A stretch of 64,000 nucleotides of DNA from Aestuariibius insulae (GCF_040783535.2 NZ_JBFONW020000004.1:186001-250000), one strand, 5' to 3'. Positions 14,740 to 24,035 are shown, counted from the first letter of the stretch. Notes: generated by a model not told the origin, from the sequence alone. Translations and numbers: made by a program.

Positions 14740-16587
14740 TTACGCGACACCCATGTCCTGATCGTCCGGGCGGTAGCGAGTATCTTCTGTCACCGCGAAT
14801 TGTCCGCCTGAGGCCTTCCGGATCCGACCGTCGCGCAGGAGCTTGCCAAAGTGGCGTAGGCTGTCTTCGCGGGTGAAGTCTGCCCCTGCAAGGTCGTTGA
14901 TCTTGCGGATGATCTGAGGACGCGAGAACTGGGCTTTCCCTTCGATGAAGGTAGTATGTGCCGCTGCCGCTTCGAGAAGTTCGGGCAAATCTTCGGCATC
15001 GACGGTGCGAACGAATTCAGCAAAGCTTGGCGCATCGGTCTTTGAGGCTGCCGAAGACGCGCTGGCGTCGTCCTCAGAGCCTACACGTTGCGATGGTACG
15101 AGCTTGAGCGGGGCCGGGCGGCTCGCTTCCGGTCCGCGAGCTTTCACCGCTTCGCTCAGATCTTCGCGATAGGCGTCTTCGGGATTGTCGTCCGCCGCAG
15201 AGCTATCATTGCCTTCACGATCAGCTACCGTTGCAGCGACCGCTGCTTTGAGCTGAGCGATGGCCGAGCGACGGCTGCGGCTCTCCGGTTCGTCGAGCTG
15301 CGCATTGGTCTGATCAAGGATACGTTCCATATCCTCGTCATCGTGGCTTACGTCGGTTTCAAACTGATGACGTTTCGACAGGCGGGCGGCAAAGCGAGCA
15401 CCGGCGATACCAGCATCTTCACGATCGTCGTCGGATGGCGCTTCGTCCGAGGAACCGTCCTCGCTCTCCGCAATCTCTTCCTCGTCCCCGCTTTCCAGAT
15501 CGTCATCGTCTTCCTCCTCGGCGTCGGGCTGGGCCGCGTTGGTCAGGACGAAAACATCTTCGGAGCCCGCAACATCTTCGATGTCGTCCGCGTCATCATC
15601 GAGATCCGTCTCGTCGGCCTGCGCGGTGAGGGCATCGCTCTCATTGTCGGATGACGGCACGTCGTCCGCTACAGCGTTAGTATTTTGCTCGGCAGTCTCA
15701 TCCTCTGGCTTGGCGAGATCAGAGCGGCGCAGCTTGATGATACGCGCGCGAAGGGGCGAGACGGGAAATTCTGCTTCCTGGGATGACGCCTCTTCGTTGT
15801 CATCCTCGATGTTTTCCTCTGCATCCTCCGCTACGGTCTCCTCTTCGGAAGAAGCGCTGTCGACCTCGTCGTCTTCGTCGACCTCTTCTCCCTCTAGACT
15901 GTCAAGAGCAGCAATCTCTTCGATCTCGGAGGTATCTTCGATCTCTTCATCGGGGTCGGGCGTATCCTCTTCCTCGAGTGTGTCCTCTTCCTCGGATGCG
16001 GTTTCTTCCTCGACCTTTTCAGGCCAAAGGACTTCCTCGATCTCGTCCTCATCTTCATCGAACTGCTCTTCGGGAGGCTGCTCAGCCTCTAAAGAATCCT
16101 CGATGCTGATATCTTCTTCTGGATCGAGATCGCCACTGCCCTGCGCAATCTCTTCCTCAAGCGTATCAACCACAGCAACAGTAACCGGCTCTTCGTCTCT
16201 AGTGATGATCTCGTCGCTCGAGGAATCTGCGACCGCGGCGCCGGCTGCAGCGACATCGCGAATACGGCGAAGGCGATTGGCGATCCGGTTACCACCGGTC
16301 TCGTCGCTTTCCTCCTCCGCTTCCGCGAGAGCGACGCCTGTCGTCAGAACGATTTCCCCGTCGGTGACGGTTGCATCGACGCGGCGGTCGTACTCCCCTT
16401 CCGCAATACGGGCGAGTGTTTCCGGATTGGGCTCCCATGTGTCGACGCCGAAATCGCGATCCTCGGCCGCCAGATCGCGAAAATAGCTTGCGACAGCTTT
16501 CATCGTCTCGACCGAATCGTCGAAACCTTCCAGCGTGCAGGAAAAGGTGCCATAGGACACTGAAAGAACTTTATTCGATTCAGACAT
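14740..16587 (-). CDS. large acidic conserved protein of unknown function
   Basis: 615 residues. A structured N-terminal part of about 110 residues (VSYGTFSCTLEGFDDSVETMKAV begins it; note FRDLAAEDRDFG) is followed by about 370 residues very rich in Glu, Asp and Ser that are surely disordered. A compact C-terminal part (about 510-600) contains FAEFVRTVDAEDLPELLEAA and RHFGKLLRDGRIRK. No signal peptide or membrane helix is visible, so it is probably cytoplasmic. I recognise the N-terminus as one conserved in Rhodobacteraceae, sometimes labelled CheA-like or lipoprotein, neither of which the sequence supports. It is divergent from the thiamine pyrophosphokinase gene. Function unknown. Confidence 0.8.
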   Translation of the reverse strand: MSESNKVLSVSYGTFSCTLEGFDDSVETMKAVASYFRDLAAEDRDFGVDTWEPNPETLARIAEGEYDRRVDATVTDGEIVLTTGVALAEAEEESDETGGNRIANRLRRIRDVAAAGAAVADSSSDEIITRDEEPVTVAVVDTLEEEIAQGSGDLDPEEDISIEDSLEAEQPPEEQFDEDEDEIEEVLWPEKVEEETASEEEDTLEEEDTPDPDEEIEDTSEIEEIAALDSLEGEEVDEDDEVDSASSEEETVAEDAEENIEDDNEEASSQEAEFPVSPLRARIIKLRRSDLAKPEDETAEQNTNAVADDVPSSDNESDALTAQADETDLDDDADDIEDVAGSEDVFVLTNAAQPDAEEEDDDDLESGDEEEIAESEDGSSDEAPSDDDREDAGIAGARFAARLSKRHQFETDVSHDDEDMERILDQTNAQLDEPESRSRRSAIAQLKAAVAATVADREGNDSSAADDNPEDAYREDLSEAVKARGPEASRPAPLKLVPSQRVGSEDDASASSAASKTDAPSFAEFVRTVDAEDLPELLEAAAAHTTFIEGKAQFSRPQIIRKINDLAGADFTREDSLRHFGKLLRDGRIRKASGGQFAVTEDTRYRPDDQDMGVA

Positions 16588-16725
16588 GGTACGCTCGCTT
16601 TTAAACAGGCCTCTATTCGCCTCTGTATCATCAATTGGTTCGCAAACAGGAACGATCTGGGGTTTTTTCAGGTATCATTTCATGGCGAAAATGTGGCGCA
16701 GACGCGCCGAAATCGGTCAGACCTC

Positions 16726-17391
16726 ATGAGCCGCACCATCCTTTCGAGCGATGAGCCGGTCCTTTTGGTTGGGGCAGGAGCTGTGGAATTGGATGATTTC
16801 ACGACCCTTTCCGAACGCGTAAGCCATGTCGTCGCAGCCGATGGCGGAGCGCAAGCGGTTCTTGCAGCAGGGCAGGTTCCCGATCTTGTGATCGGAGATA
16901 TGGATTCTGCTTTATCAGATCCGAGGCTGGAAGGGCGCATATATCAGATCGATGAGCAGGACAGTACGGATTTCGATAAGGCGCTCCGATCAATTAGCAC
17001 GCCGCTTGTCTTGGCGTTGGGTCTGACCGGTAAACGCCTTGATCACGAGTTGGCGACATTGACCGTTCTGGTGCGCTATCCGGATCGTCCTTGTATCGTT
17101 CTGGGAGAGGAGACTCTCGTCTTCCTCTGCCCGCCACGCCTGACCCTTGATTTACCGCTGGGATCCATCTTCTCGCTTTTTCCGATGGGCCGGGTTCGTG
17201 TCGAAAGCGAGGGTTTGCGTTGGCCGACCGGTGGTATCGAATTTGCACCGGACGGTCGCATTGGGACGTCCAATGAGGTCTCGGGGCCTATCGCCTTGGT
17301 TCCGGATGCTCCGCGCATGCTGGTTTTGCTGCCGCGAGAGCCGCTCGATCACGTGATCGAGCGGCTCTACCGCACAGAAGGATGGCCCTGA
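16726..17391 (+). CDS. thiN: thiamine diphosphokinase
   Basis: 221 residues from the ATG at 16726 (MSRTILSSDEPVLLVG). In-frame GTG at 16693 is possible but less likely. Motifs of the thiamine pyrophosphokinase family are present: AADGGAQAVL, PDLVIGDMDS and DEQDSTDFDKAL, which hold the Mg-ATP and thiamine sites. It converts thiamine and ATP to thiamine diphosphate in the cytoplasm. The thi symbol varies between organisms; thiN is used for this family. rpiA follows 86 bases downstream on the same strand, and the transketolase pathway linked to RpiA needs this cofactor. Confidence 0.85.
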   Translation: MSRTILSSDEPVLLVGAGAVELDDFTTLSERVSHVVAADGGAQAVLAAGQVPDLVIGDMDSALSDPRLEGRIYQIDEQDSTDFDKALRSISTPLVLALGLTGKRLDHELATLTVLVRYPDRPCIVLGEETLVFLCPPRLTLDLPLGSIFSLFPMGRVRVESEGLRWPTGGIEFAPDGRIGTSNEVSGPIALVPDAPRMLVLLPREPLDHVIERLYRTEGWP

Positions 17392-17477
17392 ACTGCGTCG
17401 ACACGAGGATTCTCCGCTCGCACCGCCCCGATCTTTCCGCCTATAACGCGCTCACGCTGTTGCCACGAGGTTTGCCC

Positions 17478-18263
17478 ATGCCCGAGTTGTCCCCGATCGA
17501 TACGGCGAAATTTGCTGCAGCCCGAGAGGCATCGCAGCTTGTGAAATCCGGAATGACTGTCGGTCTCGGCACCGGCTCTACTGCCGCATGGATGGTGCGC
17601 TGTCTGGGGGAGCGGGTTCGCAATGAGGGGCTGAAGATCCGCGGCGTGCCGACATCGACCAGAACGGCCAAGCTGGCGCAGGATGTCGGGATCGAGGTCT
17701 TGAAGCTGGATGAGGCGGGCTGGCTGGATCTCACGATTGACGGAACGGACGAATACGATCCTGACCTGAACCTTATCAAGGGGGCCGGGGGCGCATTGCT
17801 TCAGGAGAAGATTGTGGCGACTGCTTCAAACCGGATGGTGGTGATTGCCGATAGCTCGAAGACGGTTGCGGGTCTGGGGGCCTTCCCTCTCTCGATCGAG
17901 GTAATCCCGTTCGGCCTGTCCCTGACCAAACAGCTGATCGAGGAGATGCTGTCCTCGCTTGACGTCGCAGGCCGCACGGTTTCGCAGAGAATGGTAGACG
18001 GGCAACCATTCGTGACGGATGAGGGCAACCAAATACTCGATCTGCATTTGCGGCGAATTGGGAAGCCCCACCAGCTGAGCCTGATGCTCAACCAGGTGCC
18101 AGGCGTTGTTGAGAACGGGCTTTTCCTCGATATCTGCGACACGGTTTTCCTCGGTCACGAGGACGGGCATGTCGATGTGATCGAGGCAGATGCCGACGCT
18201 GTGCGCGAACCCTGGGTCGATCTGGATGGCACGGAAAACCTGTTTGCTGATCTGCCGGAGTAA
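17478..18263 (+). CDS. rpiA: ribose-5-phosphate isomerase A
   Basis: 261 residues from the ATG at 17478 (MPELSPIDTAKFAAARE). The frame is open upstream but that part is not family-like. Typical motifs are VGLGTGSTAAWMV, DLTIDGTDEYDPDLNLIKGAGGALL and the lysine in LLQEKIVA. It interconverts ribose-5-phosphate and ribulose-5-phosphate in the pentose phosphate pathway. It is followed after 3 bases by glutathione reductase, an arrangement I know from other alphaproteobacteria. The two share a link through NADPH production. Identification is firm. Confidence 0.95.
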   Translation: MPELSPIDTAKFAAAREASQLVKSGMTVGLGTGSTAAWMVRCLGERVRNEGLKIRGVPTSTRTAKLAQDVGIEVLKLDEAGWLDLTIDGTDEYDPDLNLIKGAGGALLQEKIVATASNRMVVIADSSKTVAGLGAFPLSIEVIPFGLSLTKQLIEEMLSSLDVAGRTVSQRMVDGQPFVTDEGNQILDLHLRRIGKPHQLSLMLNQVPGVVENGLFLDICDTVFLGHEDGHVDVIEADADAVREPWVDLDGTENLFADLPE

Positions 18264-18266
18264 GTG

Positions 18267-19742
18267 ATGGCCTTTGACTATGATCTCTTCGTAATCGGCG
18301 GCGGCTCCGGCGGCGTACGGGCCGCACGGATGGCAGCGGCGCAAGGCGCGACGGTTGCGCTTGCCGAAGAGGACCGCATGGGCGGAACCTGCGTGATCCG
18401 CGGCTGCGTGCCTAAAAAGCTGATGGTCTTCGCCTCAAGCTATCGCGAGAGCTTCCGTGATGCCCGTTCCTATGGGTGGGACGTCGAAGACGGTGCCTTT
18501 GATTGGCCGTCCTTCCGCGGTCGCCTCGAAACAGAATTGGGACGTCTTGAAGAAGTTTATCGCAGCCTTCTGAACCAGTCGGGTGTCGAGATCTTCGACA
18601 GCCGTGCTGCATTGGGCGATCCGCATACCGTTCGCCTATCCGACGGTATCGAAAAAACTGCGAAGCATATTCTCATCGCAACCGGTGGACATCCGGTGCG
18701 GCCCGATCTGCCTTGCGCGGATCTGGGGATCACCTCGAATGATATTTTCCATCTGCCTGAATTGCCCAAATCGATCCTGATTGTGGGCGGCGGTTATATT
18801 GCCTGCGAATTTGCCTGCATCCTGCACGGGCTCGGTGTCGAAGTGACGCAATACTATCGCGGCGCCCAGATCCTGCGGGGCTTCGACGACGAGGCGCGCG
18901 GCCTCGTGGCCGAGATGATGGGCGAGCGCGGGATTGATCTTCGGCTGGGCACAAACATCTTCGAGATGAAGCGTGCGAGTGACCATCAAGAGGGCGAGGC
19001 GAAGGGCACCGCCTCTGATGCTGCCATGGGCGCCAGCGTAACCGCGGTCCGCGAACGTCAATCGGTGGCGGAGGCTTCCGGCGAATATGGCGGCAAGCAG
19101 GGGCCGATCTGGGTCAAATCCACCTCCGGTCAGGAGGGCGTCTATGATCAGGTGCTCTTCGCGACTGGCCGCGATCCCAATTCTCGCGGGTTGGGGCTTC
19201 AGGATCTGGGCATTGAGCTGGGCCGCCGCGGCGAGATCGTCGTTGACGAATACAGCCAGACGAAGGTCCCGTCGGTCTATGCGATCGGGGACGTGACCAA
19301 TCGTCTCAATCTGACACCTATCGCGATCCGCGAGGGGATGGCGTTCGTCTCGACCGTTTTTGAGGGCAAGCCCACCAAGCCCGATCACGATCTCGTTCCG
19401 TCCGCCATTTTCACTCAGCCAGAACTCGGCACGGTCGGTCTGAGCGAGGAAGAGGCGCGGGATCAGGAAGAGATCGAGGTTTTTTGCACCTCGTTCCGTC
19501 CGATGCAGCAGGCCTTTGCCGGGCGCAGCGACAGGGTTCTGATGAAGCTCGTCGTCTCGCGCGCGTCCCGCAAGGTGCTAGGATGCCATATCGTGAGTGC
19601 TCAGGCCGGGGAGATGATCCAGCTGGCGGGCGTTGCGATCAAAATGGGAGCGACCAAGGAAGACTTTGACCGGACCGTTGCGGTTCATCCGACGATCTCG
19701 GAGGAAATCGTCACAATGCGCAGTCCTGTGAGAACTGCTTGA
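18267..19742 (+). CDS. gor: glutathione-disulfide reductase with an extra internal segment
   Basis: 491 residues, against about 450-460 usual. The FAD motif GGGSGGVRAA, redox-active Cys42 and Cys47 (TCVIRGC), NADPH-site arginines in YRGAQILRGFD and the C-terminal catalytic histidine in VHPTISEE are all present. It reduces oxidised glutathione with NADPH in the cytoplasm. Residues of about 238-277 (18978-19100) form an insertion rich in Ala, Glu and Gly between strands of the NADPH domain that is not in the family. ATG at 18267 is used rather than the GTG right after the rpiA stop. The chemistry should be normal because all catalytic residues remain. Confidence 0.92.
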   Translation: MAFDYDLFVIGGGSGGVRAARMAAAQGATVALAEEDRMGGTCVIRGCVPKKLMVFASSYRESFRDARSYGWDVEDGAFDWPSFRGRLETELGRLEEVYRSLLNQSGVEIFDSRAALGDPHTVRLSDGIEKTAKHILIATGGHPVRPDLPCADLGITSNDIFHLPELPKSILIVGGGYIACEFACILHGLGVEVTQYYRGAQILRGFDDEARGLVAEMMGERGIDLRLGTNIFEMKRASDHQEGEAKGTASDAAMGASVTAVRERQSVAEASGEYGGKQGPIWVKSTSGQEGVYDQVLFATGRDPNSRGLGLQDLGIELGRRGEIVVDEYSQTKVPSVYAIGDVTNRLNLTPIAIREGMAFVSTVFEGKPTKPDHDLVPSAIFTQPELGTVGLSEEEARDQEEIEVFCTSFRPMQQAFAGRSDRVLMKLVVSRASRKVLGCHIVSAQAGEMIQLAGVAIKMGATKEDFDRTVAVHPTISEEIVTMRSPVRTA

Positions 19743-19825
19743 ATTTCCGGTCGGGACTCACAGTTAGAAGGCAACACGAGAGCGGCCTCGAGGTCGCGGA
19801 CGATGAGCAAGGGATGACAATTTAG

Positions 19826-20992
19826 ATGGCAGGACGTGGGAGCGGCCCCTGGGGCGGTGGATCCGGAAACGGCGGCGGCGACGATAGGGACGGAGAGGAT
19901 CGGCGACGGCCGACTGGCCAAGGTCCCAGAGGCGACGGGCCTCAGATTCCGGAAATCGACGAGCTGATGAATCGGGGACGTGAACAGCTCCGCGTTCTTA
20001 TGGGGGGCCAAGGTGGCGGTCGCGGCACGGGATCTGGCGGGGATGGCCCCGGCGGCATCGGACGCGGCACGATCGGCTTGATCGCGCTGGGCGCGATTGC
20101 GCTTTGGGCAGCCTCATCCTTTTACACAGTCCGCCCGGAAGAACGCTCGGTCGAGCTTTTCCTTGGCGAATTCTACAGTGTCGGTGAACCGGGTCTGAAC
20201 TTCGCACCCTGGCCGTTTATCACAGCGGAAAAGCTTGAAGTGACTCGAGAGCAGACCGAGGAGATCGGCACGGGCCGCACCGGCGGTGAAGCGGGCTTTA
20301 TGCTAACGGGCGATGAAAACATCGTAGATATCGATTTCCAGGTTGTCTGGAACATCACGGAGCCGGACAGATATCTCTTCAACCTGTCCGATCCACCGCA
20401 AACGATCCGGGCCGTGTCCGAGTCCGCGATGCGCGAGATTATCGCCCAGTCCGAGCTGGCGCCGGTCCTGAACCGGGATCGTGGAGCAATCGCCGATCGC
20501 CTTGAGACGCTTATTCAATCGACGCTCGATAGCTATGGCAGCGGTGTTAATATTGTGCGTGTGAACTTTGATAAGGCAGATCCGCCCGGTGCGGTGATTG
20601 CGGCCTTCCGGGACGTGCAAAACGCGGAGCAGGAGCGGGATCAACTTCGAAACGAGGCGGACCGGTATGCCAACCGCGTTCTCGCTGAAGCACGTGGTAA
20701 TGCAGCTCAAACGCTTGAGGGCGCTGAAGCCTACCGCGCACGCGAAGTGAACGGCGCTGTTGGTGAAGCGAACCGCTTTGTCGCTATTGCCGAGGAATAT
20801 GCGAAGGCACCAGAAGTTACGCAGAGACGTCTTTATCTTGAGACGATCGAGCGTGTGCTTGGCCGAGTTGACAAGATTATTCTGGACGAAGCCGCGAGCG
20901 GCGGGGCCGGCGGACAGGGTGTTGTGCCGTATCTGCCGCTGAATGAGTTGCGCCGTGGCGGACAGACCACGACGTCGGAAGGATCGAACTGA
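19826..20992 (+). CDS. hflK: FtsH protease modulator HflK
   Basis: 388 residues. A Gly/Arg/Asp-rich N-terminal tail of about 80 residues is followed by one membrane helix (about 84-100) and then an SPFH/band 7 domain (SFYTVRPEERSVELFLG onward) with a C-terminal Ala/Glu-rich helical region. HflK and HflC form a large periplasm-facing cage around the membrane protease FtsH and moderate its activity. The gene overlaps hflC by 1 base (TGATG), so they are translated together. Low-complexity N-termini are usual for HflK. Confidence 0.93.
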   Translation: MAGRGSGPWGGGSGNGGGDDRDGEDRRRPTGQGPRGDGPQIPEIDELMNRGREQLRVLMGGQGGGRGTGSGGDGPGGIGRGTIGLIALGAIALWAASSFYTVRPEERSVELFLGEFYSVGEPGLNFAPWPFITAEKLEVTREQTEEIGTGRTGGEAGFMLTGDENIVDIDFQVVWNITEPDRYLFNLSDPPQTIRAVSESAMREIIAQSELAPVLNRDRGAIADRLETLIQSTLDSYGSGVNIVRVNFDKADPPGAVIAAFRDVQNAEQERDQLRNEADRYANRVLAEARGNAAQTLEGAEAYRAREVNGAVGEANRFVAIAEEYAKAPEVTQRRLYLETIERVLGRVDKIILDEAASGGAGGQGVVPYLPLNELRRGGQTTTSEGSN

Positions 20993-22029
20993 TGAATAAA
21001 GCAACCGTCCTTCTGCCAATCCTGGCAATTGTCGTCCTAGGTCTCATGTCGTCCCTCTTTATTGTGGACGAGCGTGAGAAGGCGCTTGTTCTGCAATTCG
21101 AGCGGATCGTCGACGTCAAGGAAGAGCCGGGATTGGCATTCAAGATCCCGCTCATCCAGCGGGTCGTGCGCTATGACGACCGAATTCTCAGCCGCGATGT
21201 TGAGCCTTTGGAGGTCACACCGCTTGATGATCGGCGGCTCGTCGTCGATGCGTTCGCGCGCTACCGGATATCGGACGTTCGCCGGTTCCGTGAAGCCGTC
21301 GGTGAAGGCGGCGAGGAGTCAGCCGCACGCCGTCTCGACGGTATTTTACGCGCCGAAATGCGGGAGGTTCTGGGTTCGGTCAGTTCAAATGACATCCTGT
21401 CGACGGACCGGGCTACACTGATGCTTCAGATCCGCAATGGCGCAATCAGCGAAGCGCTTGCTCTTGGACTTGAGGTAATCGACGTCCGGCTCAAGCGGAC
21501 CGATCTGCCCGAGGAGAACCTTCAGGCGACCTTCAACCGGATGATTGCCGAACGGGAACGCGAAGCCGAAGACGAGCGAGCACGAGGCCGCGAAGCGGCG
21601 CAGCGGATCACAGCGCAGGCTGACCGGACGGTGGTTGAGCTGACATCTGACGCGGAACGCGAAGCGCAGATCATTCGCGGTGAAGCTGATGCGCGCCGCA
21701 ATGCGATCTTTGCAGAAGCTTATGGCCCGCGCCGGCAGTTCTTTGAGTTCCAGCGCTCGCTCTCGGCGTTCGAGCAGTCCTTGCAGCAGCAGAACTCTAC
21801 TCTCGTTCTGTCGCCCGATAGCGAGATCGTGCGCGAGCTGTTCGGCGCGATTCGAGCCGAGGGTCTGGACCCGTCGGAGATCCAGGCAATTTTGCCGGAG
21901 GAAGGTCCTTCGACAGAAAGTCAGGGCGGTCAGGGCGCCGCGCCTGTCGAACAAGCGCCGATCCCAGCTTCGCCGGATGATGGTGGCGGCAACGCCGCGG
22001 ATGAGGAGACAGCGCCGCTTGGCAACTGA
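20992..22029 (+). CDS. hflC: FtsH protease modulator HflC
   Basis: 345 residues. An N-terminal membrane helix (about 5-22) leads into the SPFH domain (FIVDEREKALVLQFERIVD) and a long charged helix (AEREREAEDERARGREAAQ). The last ~45 residues are a Gly/Pro/Gln/Glu-rich tail that is longer than in E. coli HflC. It forms the HflKC complex with the preceding product. A DUF2065 mini-gene starts 3 bases after its stop, a neighbour order also seen in E. coli. Confidence 0.93.
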   Translation: MNKATVLLPILAIVVLGLMSSLFIVDEREKALVLQFERIVDVKEEPGLAFKIPLIQRVVRYDDRILSRDVEPLEVTPLDDRRLVVDAFARYRISDVRRFREAVGEGGEESAARRLDGILRAEMREVLGSVSSNDILSTDRATLMLQIRNGAISEALALGLEVIDVRLKRTDLPEENLQATFNRMIAEREREAEDERARGREAAQRITAQADRTVVELTSDAEREAQIIRGEADARRNAIFAEAYGPRRQFFEFQRSLSAFEQSLQQQNSTLVLSPDSEIVRELFGAIRAEGLDPSEIQAILPEEGPSTESQGGQGAAPVEQAPIPASPDDGGGNAADEETAPLGN

Positions 22030-22032
22030 TCG

Positions 22033-22203
22033 ATGAGCTGGGCGATCCTGGCGATCGGTTTAGTCTTGATCGTGGAGGGGCTGGTCTATGCGCTGGCCCC
22101 TTCTGCTATTGAAGACATGCTTCAGACGCTGCGCGAGTTGCCTTTAGAGACACGGCGTCTGATTGGCCTCGCTGCGCTCGCAACGGGTGTCAGCCTCGTC
22201 TGA
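22033..22203 (+). CDS. DUF2065 (YjeT-like) small membrane protein
   Basis: A 56-residue protein (MSWAILAIGLVLIVEGLVYA at the start) with two hydrophobic helices separated by a short polar turn (TLRELPLETRR). It has the size and pattern of DUF2065, known as YjeT in E. coli, where the gene also follows hflC. It begins 3 bases after the hflC stop with no space for its own promoter, so it is part of the hflKC transcript. The function of the family is unknown. Conserved linkage suggests a role with HflKC-FtsH, which is inference. Confidence 0.8.
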   Translation: MSWAILAIGLVLIVEGLVYALAPSAIEDMLQTLRELPLETRRLIGLAALATGVSLV

Positions 22204-22383
22204 ATCGCACGGTTTCTCCCTATCTGATGCGCTCGCCCTTGTTTCACAGGCAAGTGACCAGATGCGACGACCCTTTGCGTTGCAGCAAACACGCCCTACA
22301 TTCATCTACAACTTTAGAACACGCGGCATCGCCGGGCGGAGTTTCCCCGCCTTTCACGGCATATGCGAAACAAGGAGTATCCC

Positions 22384-23886
22384 GTGCAAAGCAATTCCAA
22401 AGTGATTTCCCGTACCCGGCCCGATACTAGGCAGACGCTCATGGCACTGCTTCTGGGTTCCGCCATAGCCATCGGCGGCGCGCAGATGGTTAGCGGTCAG
22501 GAGTTGAACGTCGAGGGGCAGAACCGGCCGTCCTCTTTTGCTGAACTGGCCGAGCAGATCAGCCCGGCCGTCGTGAATATCACGACCTCCACCACCGTCG
22601 CCGGACGGGCCGGTCCGCAGGGGATCGTTCCCGAAGGCTCTCCGTTTGAGGACTTTTTCCGCAATTTGCCCGAGCGTGACAACGGCCCGCGCCGGTCTTC
22701 GGCGCTGGGGTCGGGCTTCATCATTTCGGGTGACGGCTACATCGTCACGAATAACCATGTGATCGAGGGGGCCGACGAGATCCTCATCGAGTTCTATGAC
22801 CGCGAGGACGAGCTTCCTGCCGAGGTCGTAGGGACCGATCCGAACACCGATATTGCGCTGCTCAAGGTCGAGCTGCCAGAAGACGAGACACTGCCCTTCG
22901 TGCCCTTCGGCGATAGCAGCGGTGACAGCGCCGAAGTCGGTGACTGGGTGATGGCGATGGGCAATCCGCTGGGGCAGGGCTTTTCTGTATCCGCCGGAAT
23001 CATCTCGGCCCGCAACCGCGAACTCAGCGGGACCTATGACGACTATATTCAGACGGATGCGGCGATTAATCGGGGTAATTCGGGCGGTCCACTCTTTAAC
23101 CTCGACGGTGAAGTGATCGGTGTGAACACCGCGATCCTGTCGCCTAACGGTGGCTCGATCGGCATCGGCTTCGCAATGTCTTCTGAGGTTGTGACGCGCG
23201 TCGTCGATCAGCTTCAGGAGTTCGGCGAAACCCGCCGCGGCTGGCTGGGCGTCAACATCCAGGATGTCACCGACGATCTGGTTGACGCGATCGAGGGGCT
23301 TGAGGTGGCCGAAGGTGCATTGGTCACGAATGTTCCCGAAGGACCGGCGCAAGAGGCAGGCATTTTGTCGGGCGACGTGATCCTTAGCTTCGACGGCACC
23401 GAGGTTGGCGATATCCGCGAGCTTGTCCGCAAGGTTGGCAACACCGCTGTCGGCAAGGCCGTTGAAGTGATCGTGCTGCGCGAGGGCGAGCGCGAGACGC
23501 TCAGTGTCACGCTGGGACGTCGCGAGACCGCCGAGGCCGCGATCCCCGCCCGGGCGCAGACCGACGAGGAACCCGAGACCGGCGAGACCGAGCTTTTGGG
23601 GCTCACGCTGGCCGAGCTGGACGATGCGCTCCGCGAGGAGTTGCAACTCGGCGAGACGGTCGAGGGCCTTTTCGTCACGGATGTGAACGAGGATAGTGCC
23701 GCCTTCGAAAAGGGCCTGCGTCCCGGCGACATCATTACCGAAGCGGGGCAGCAGAATGTGACTGCCATCGCGGATCTGACTTCACAAGTCGATGAGGCAC
23801 TCGAGGAAGGGCGCAAGTCCATCCTTCTTCTCGTGCGCCGCGATGGCGCACCGCGCTTTGTTGCGCTGCCGGTCGAGGAAGAATGA
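22384..23886 (+). CDS. degP: Do-family periplasmic serine protease/chaperone (DegP/MucD type)
   Basis: 500 residues from the GTG at 22384. The AAGGAG at 22372-22377 supports this start over the ATG at 22363. An N-terminal signal peptide (hydrophobic core LMALLLGSAIAIGGA) leads to a trypsin-like domain with His115 (NNHVIEG), Asp146 (NTDIALL) and Ser223 (RGNSGGP), then two PDZ domains (about 270-360 and 405-495). Such proteases degrade or refold damaged periplasmic proteins. It lies downstream of hflKC but has a 180-base upstream gap and its own terminator, so it is likely a separate unit. Heat or envelope-stress control is expected but no clear site was found. Confidence 0.93.
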   Translation: MQSNSKVISRTRPDTRQTLMALLLGSAIAIGGAQMVSGQELNVEGQNRPSSFAELAEQISPAVVNITTSTTVAGRAGPQGIVPEGSPFEDFFRNLPERDNGPRRSSALGSGFIISGDGYIVTNNHVIEGADEILIEFYDREDELPAEVVGTDPNTDIALLKVELPEDETLPFVPFGDSSGDSAEVGDWVMAMGNPLGQGFSVSAGIISARNRELSGTYDDYIQTDAAINRGNSGGPLFNLDGEVIGVNTAILSPNGGSIGIGFAMSSEVVTRVVDQLQEFGETRRGWLGVNIQDVTDDLVDAIEGLEVAEGALVTNVPEGPAQEAGILSGDVILSFDGTEVGDIRELVRKVGNTAVGKAVEVIVLREGERETLSVTLGRRETAEAAIPARAQTDEEPETGETELLGLTLAELDDALREELQLGETVEGLFVTDVNEDSAAFEKGLRPGDIITEAGQQNVTAIADLTSQVDEALEEGRKSILLLVRRDGAPRFVALPVEEE

Positions 23887-23913
23887 CCCTCGACTTTTGA
23901 ATAGGCCGATCAA

Positions 23914-23944
23914 GGGGCATCTTTTTGGAGGTGCCCTTTTTTCT
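23914..23944 (+). terminator. Rho-independent terminator of degP
   Basis: GGGCA and TGCCC arms, extended by TC/GG pairing with one wobble, enclose a T-rich loop and are followed by TTTTTTCTT (23936-23944). It starts about 25 bases after the degP stop. This is the best-formed intrinsic terminator in the window. Confidence 0.75.
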
Positions 23945-23974
23945 TATCGGGGTAAGACCACCCTAGAAAAGCGT

Positions 23975-24002
23975 TTGACGTGCCGGTCAGTCCCGCTAGG
24001 AC
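23975..24002 (+). promoter_or_regulatory. possible sigma70-type promoter of the ferredoxin gene
   Basis: TTGACG (23975-23980) and TAGGAC (23997-24002) are 16 bases apart, 33 bases before the ferredoxin ATG. The -35 is good and the -10 is weak. Confidence 0.35.
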
Positions 24003-24035
24003 AAGGGGGGCAAAGACACCAGATCAGGACCCGAC

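Noticed and set aside
16638..16655. GTTC-N8-GAAC dyad near the thiN promoter as a LexA site
   Set aside because: Wrong orientation and spacing for the alphaproteobacterial GTTC-N7-GTTC box.
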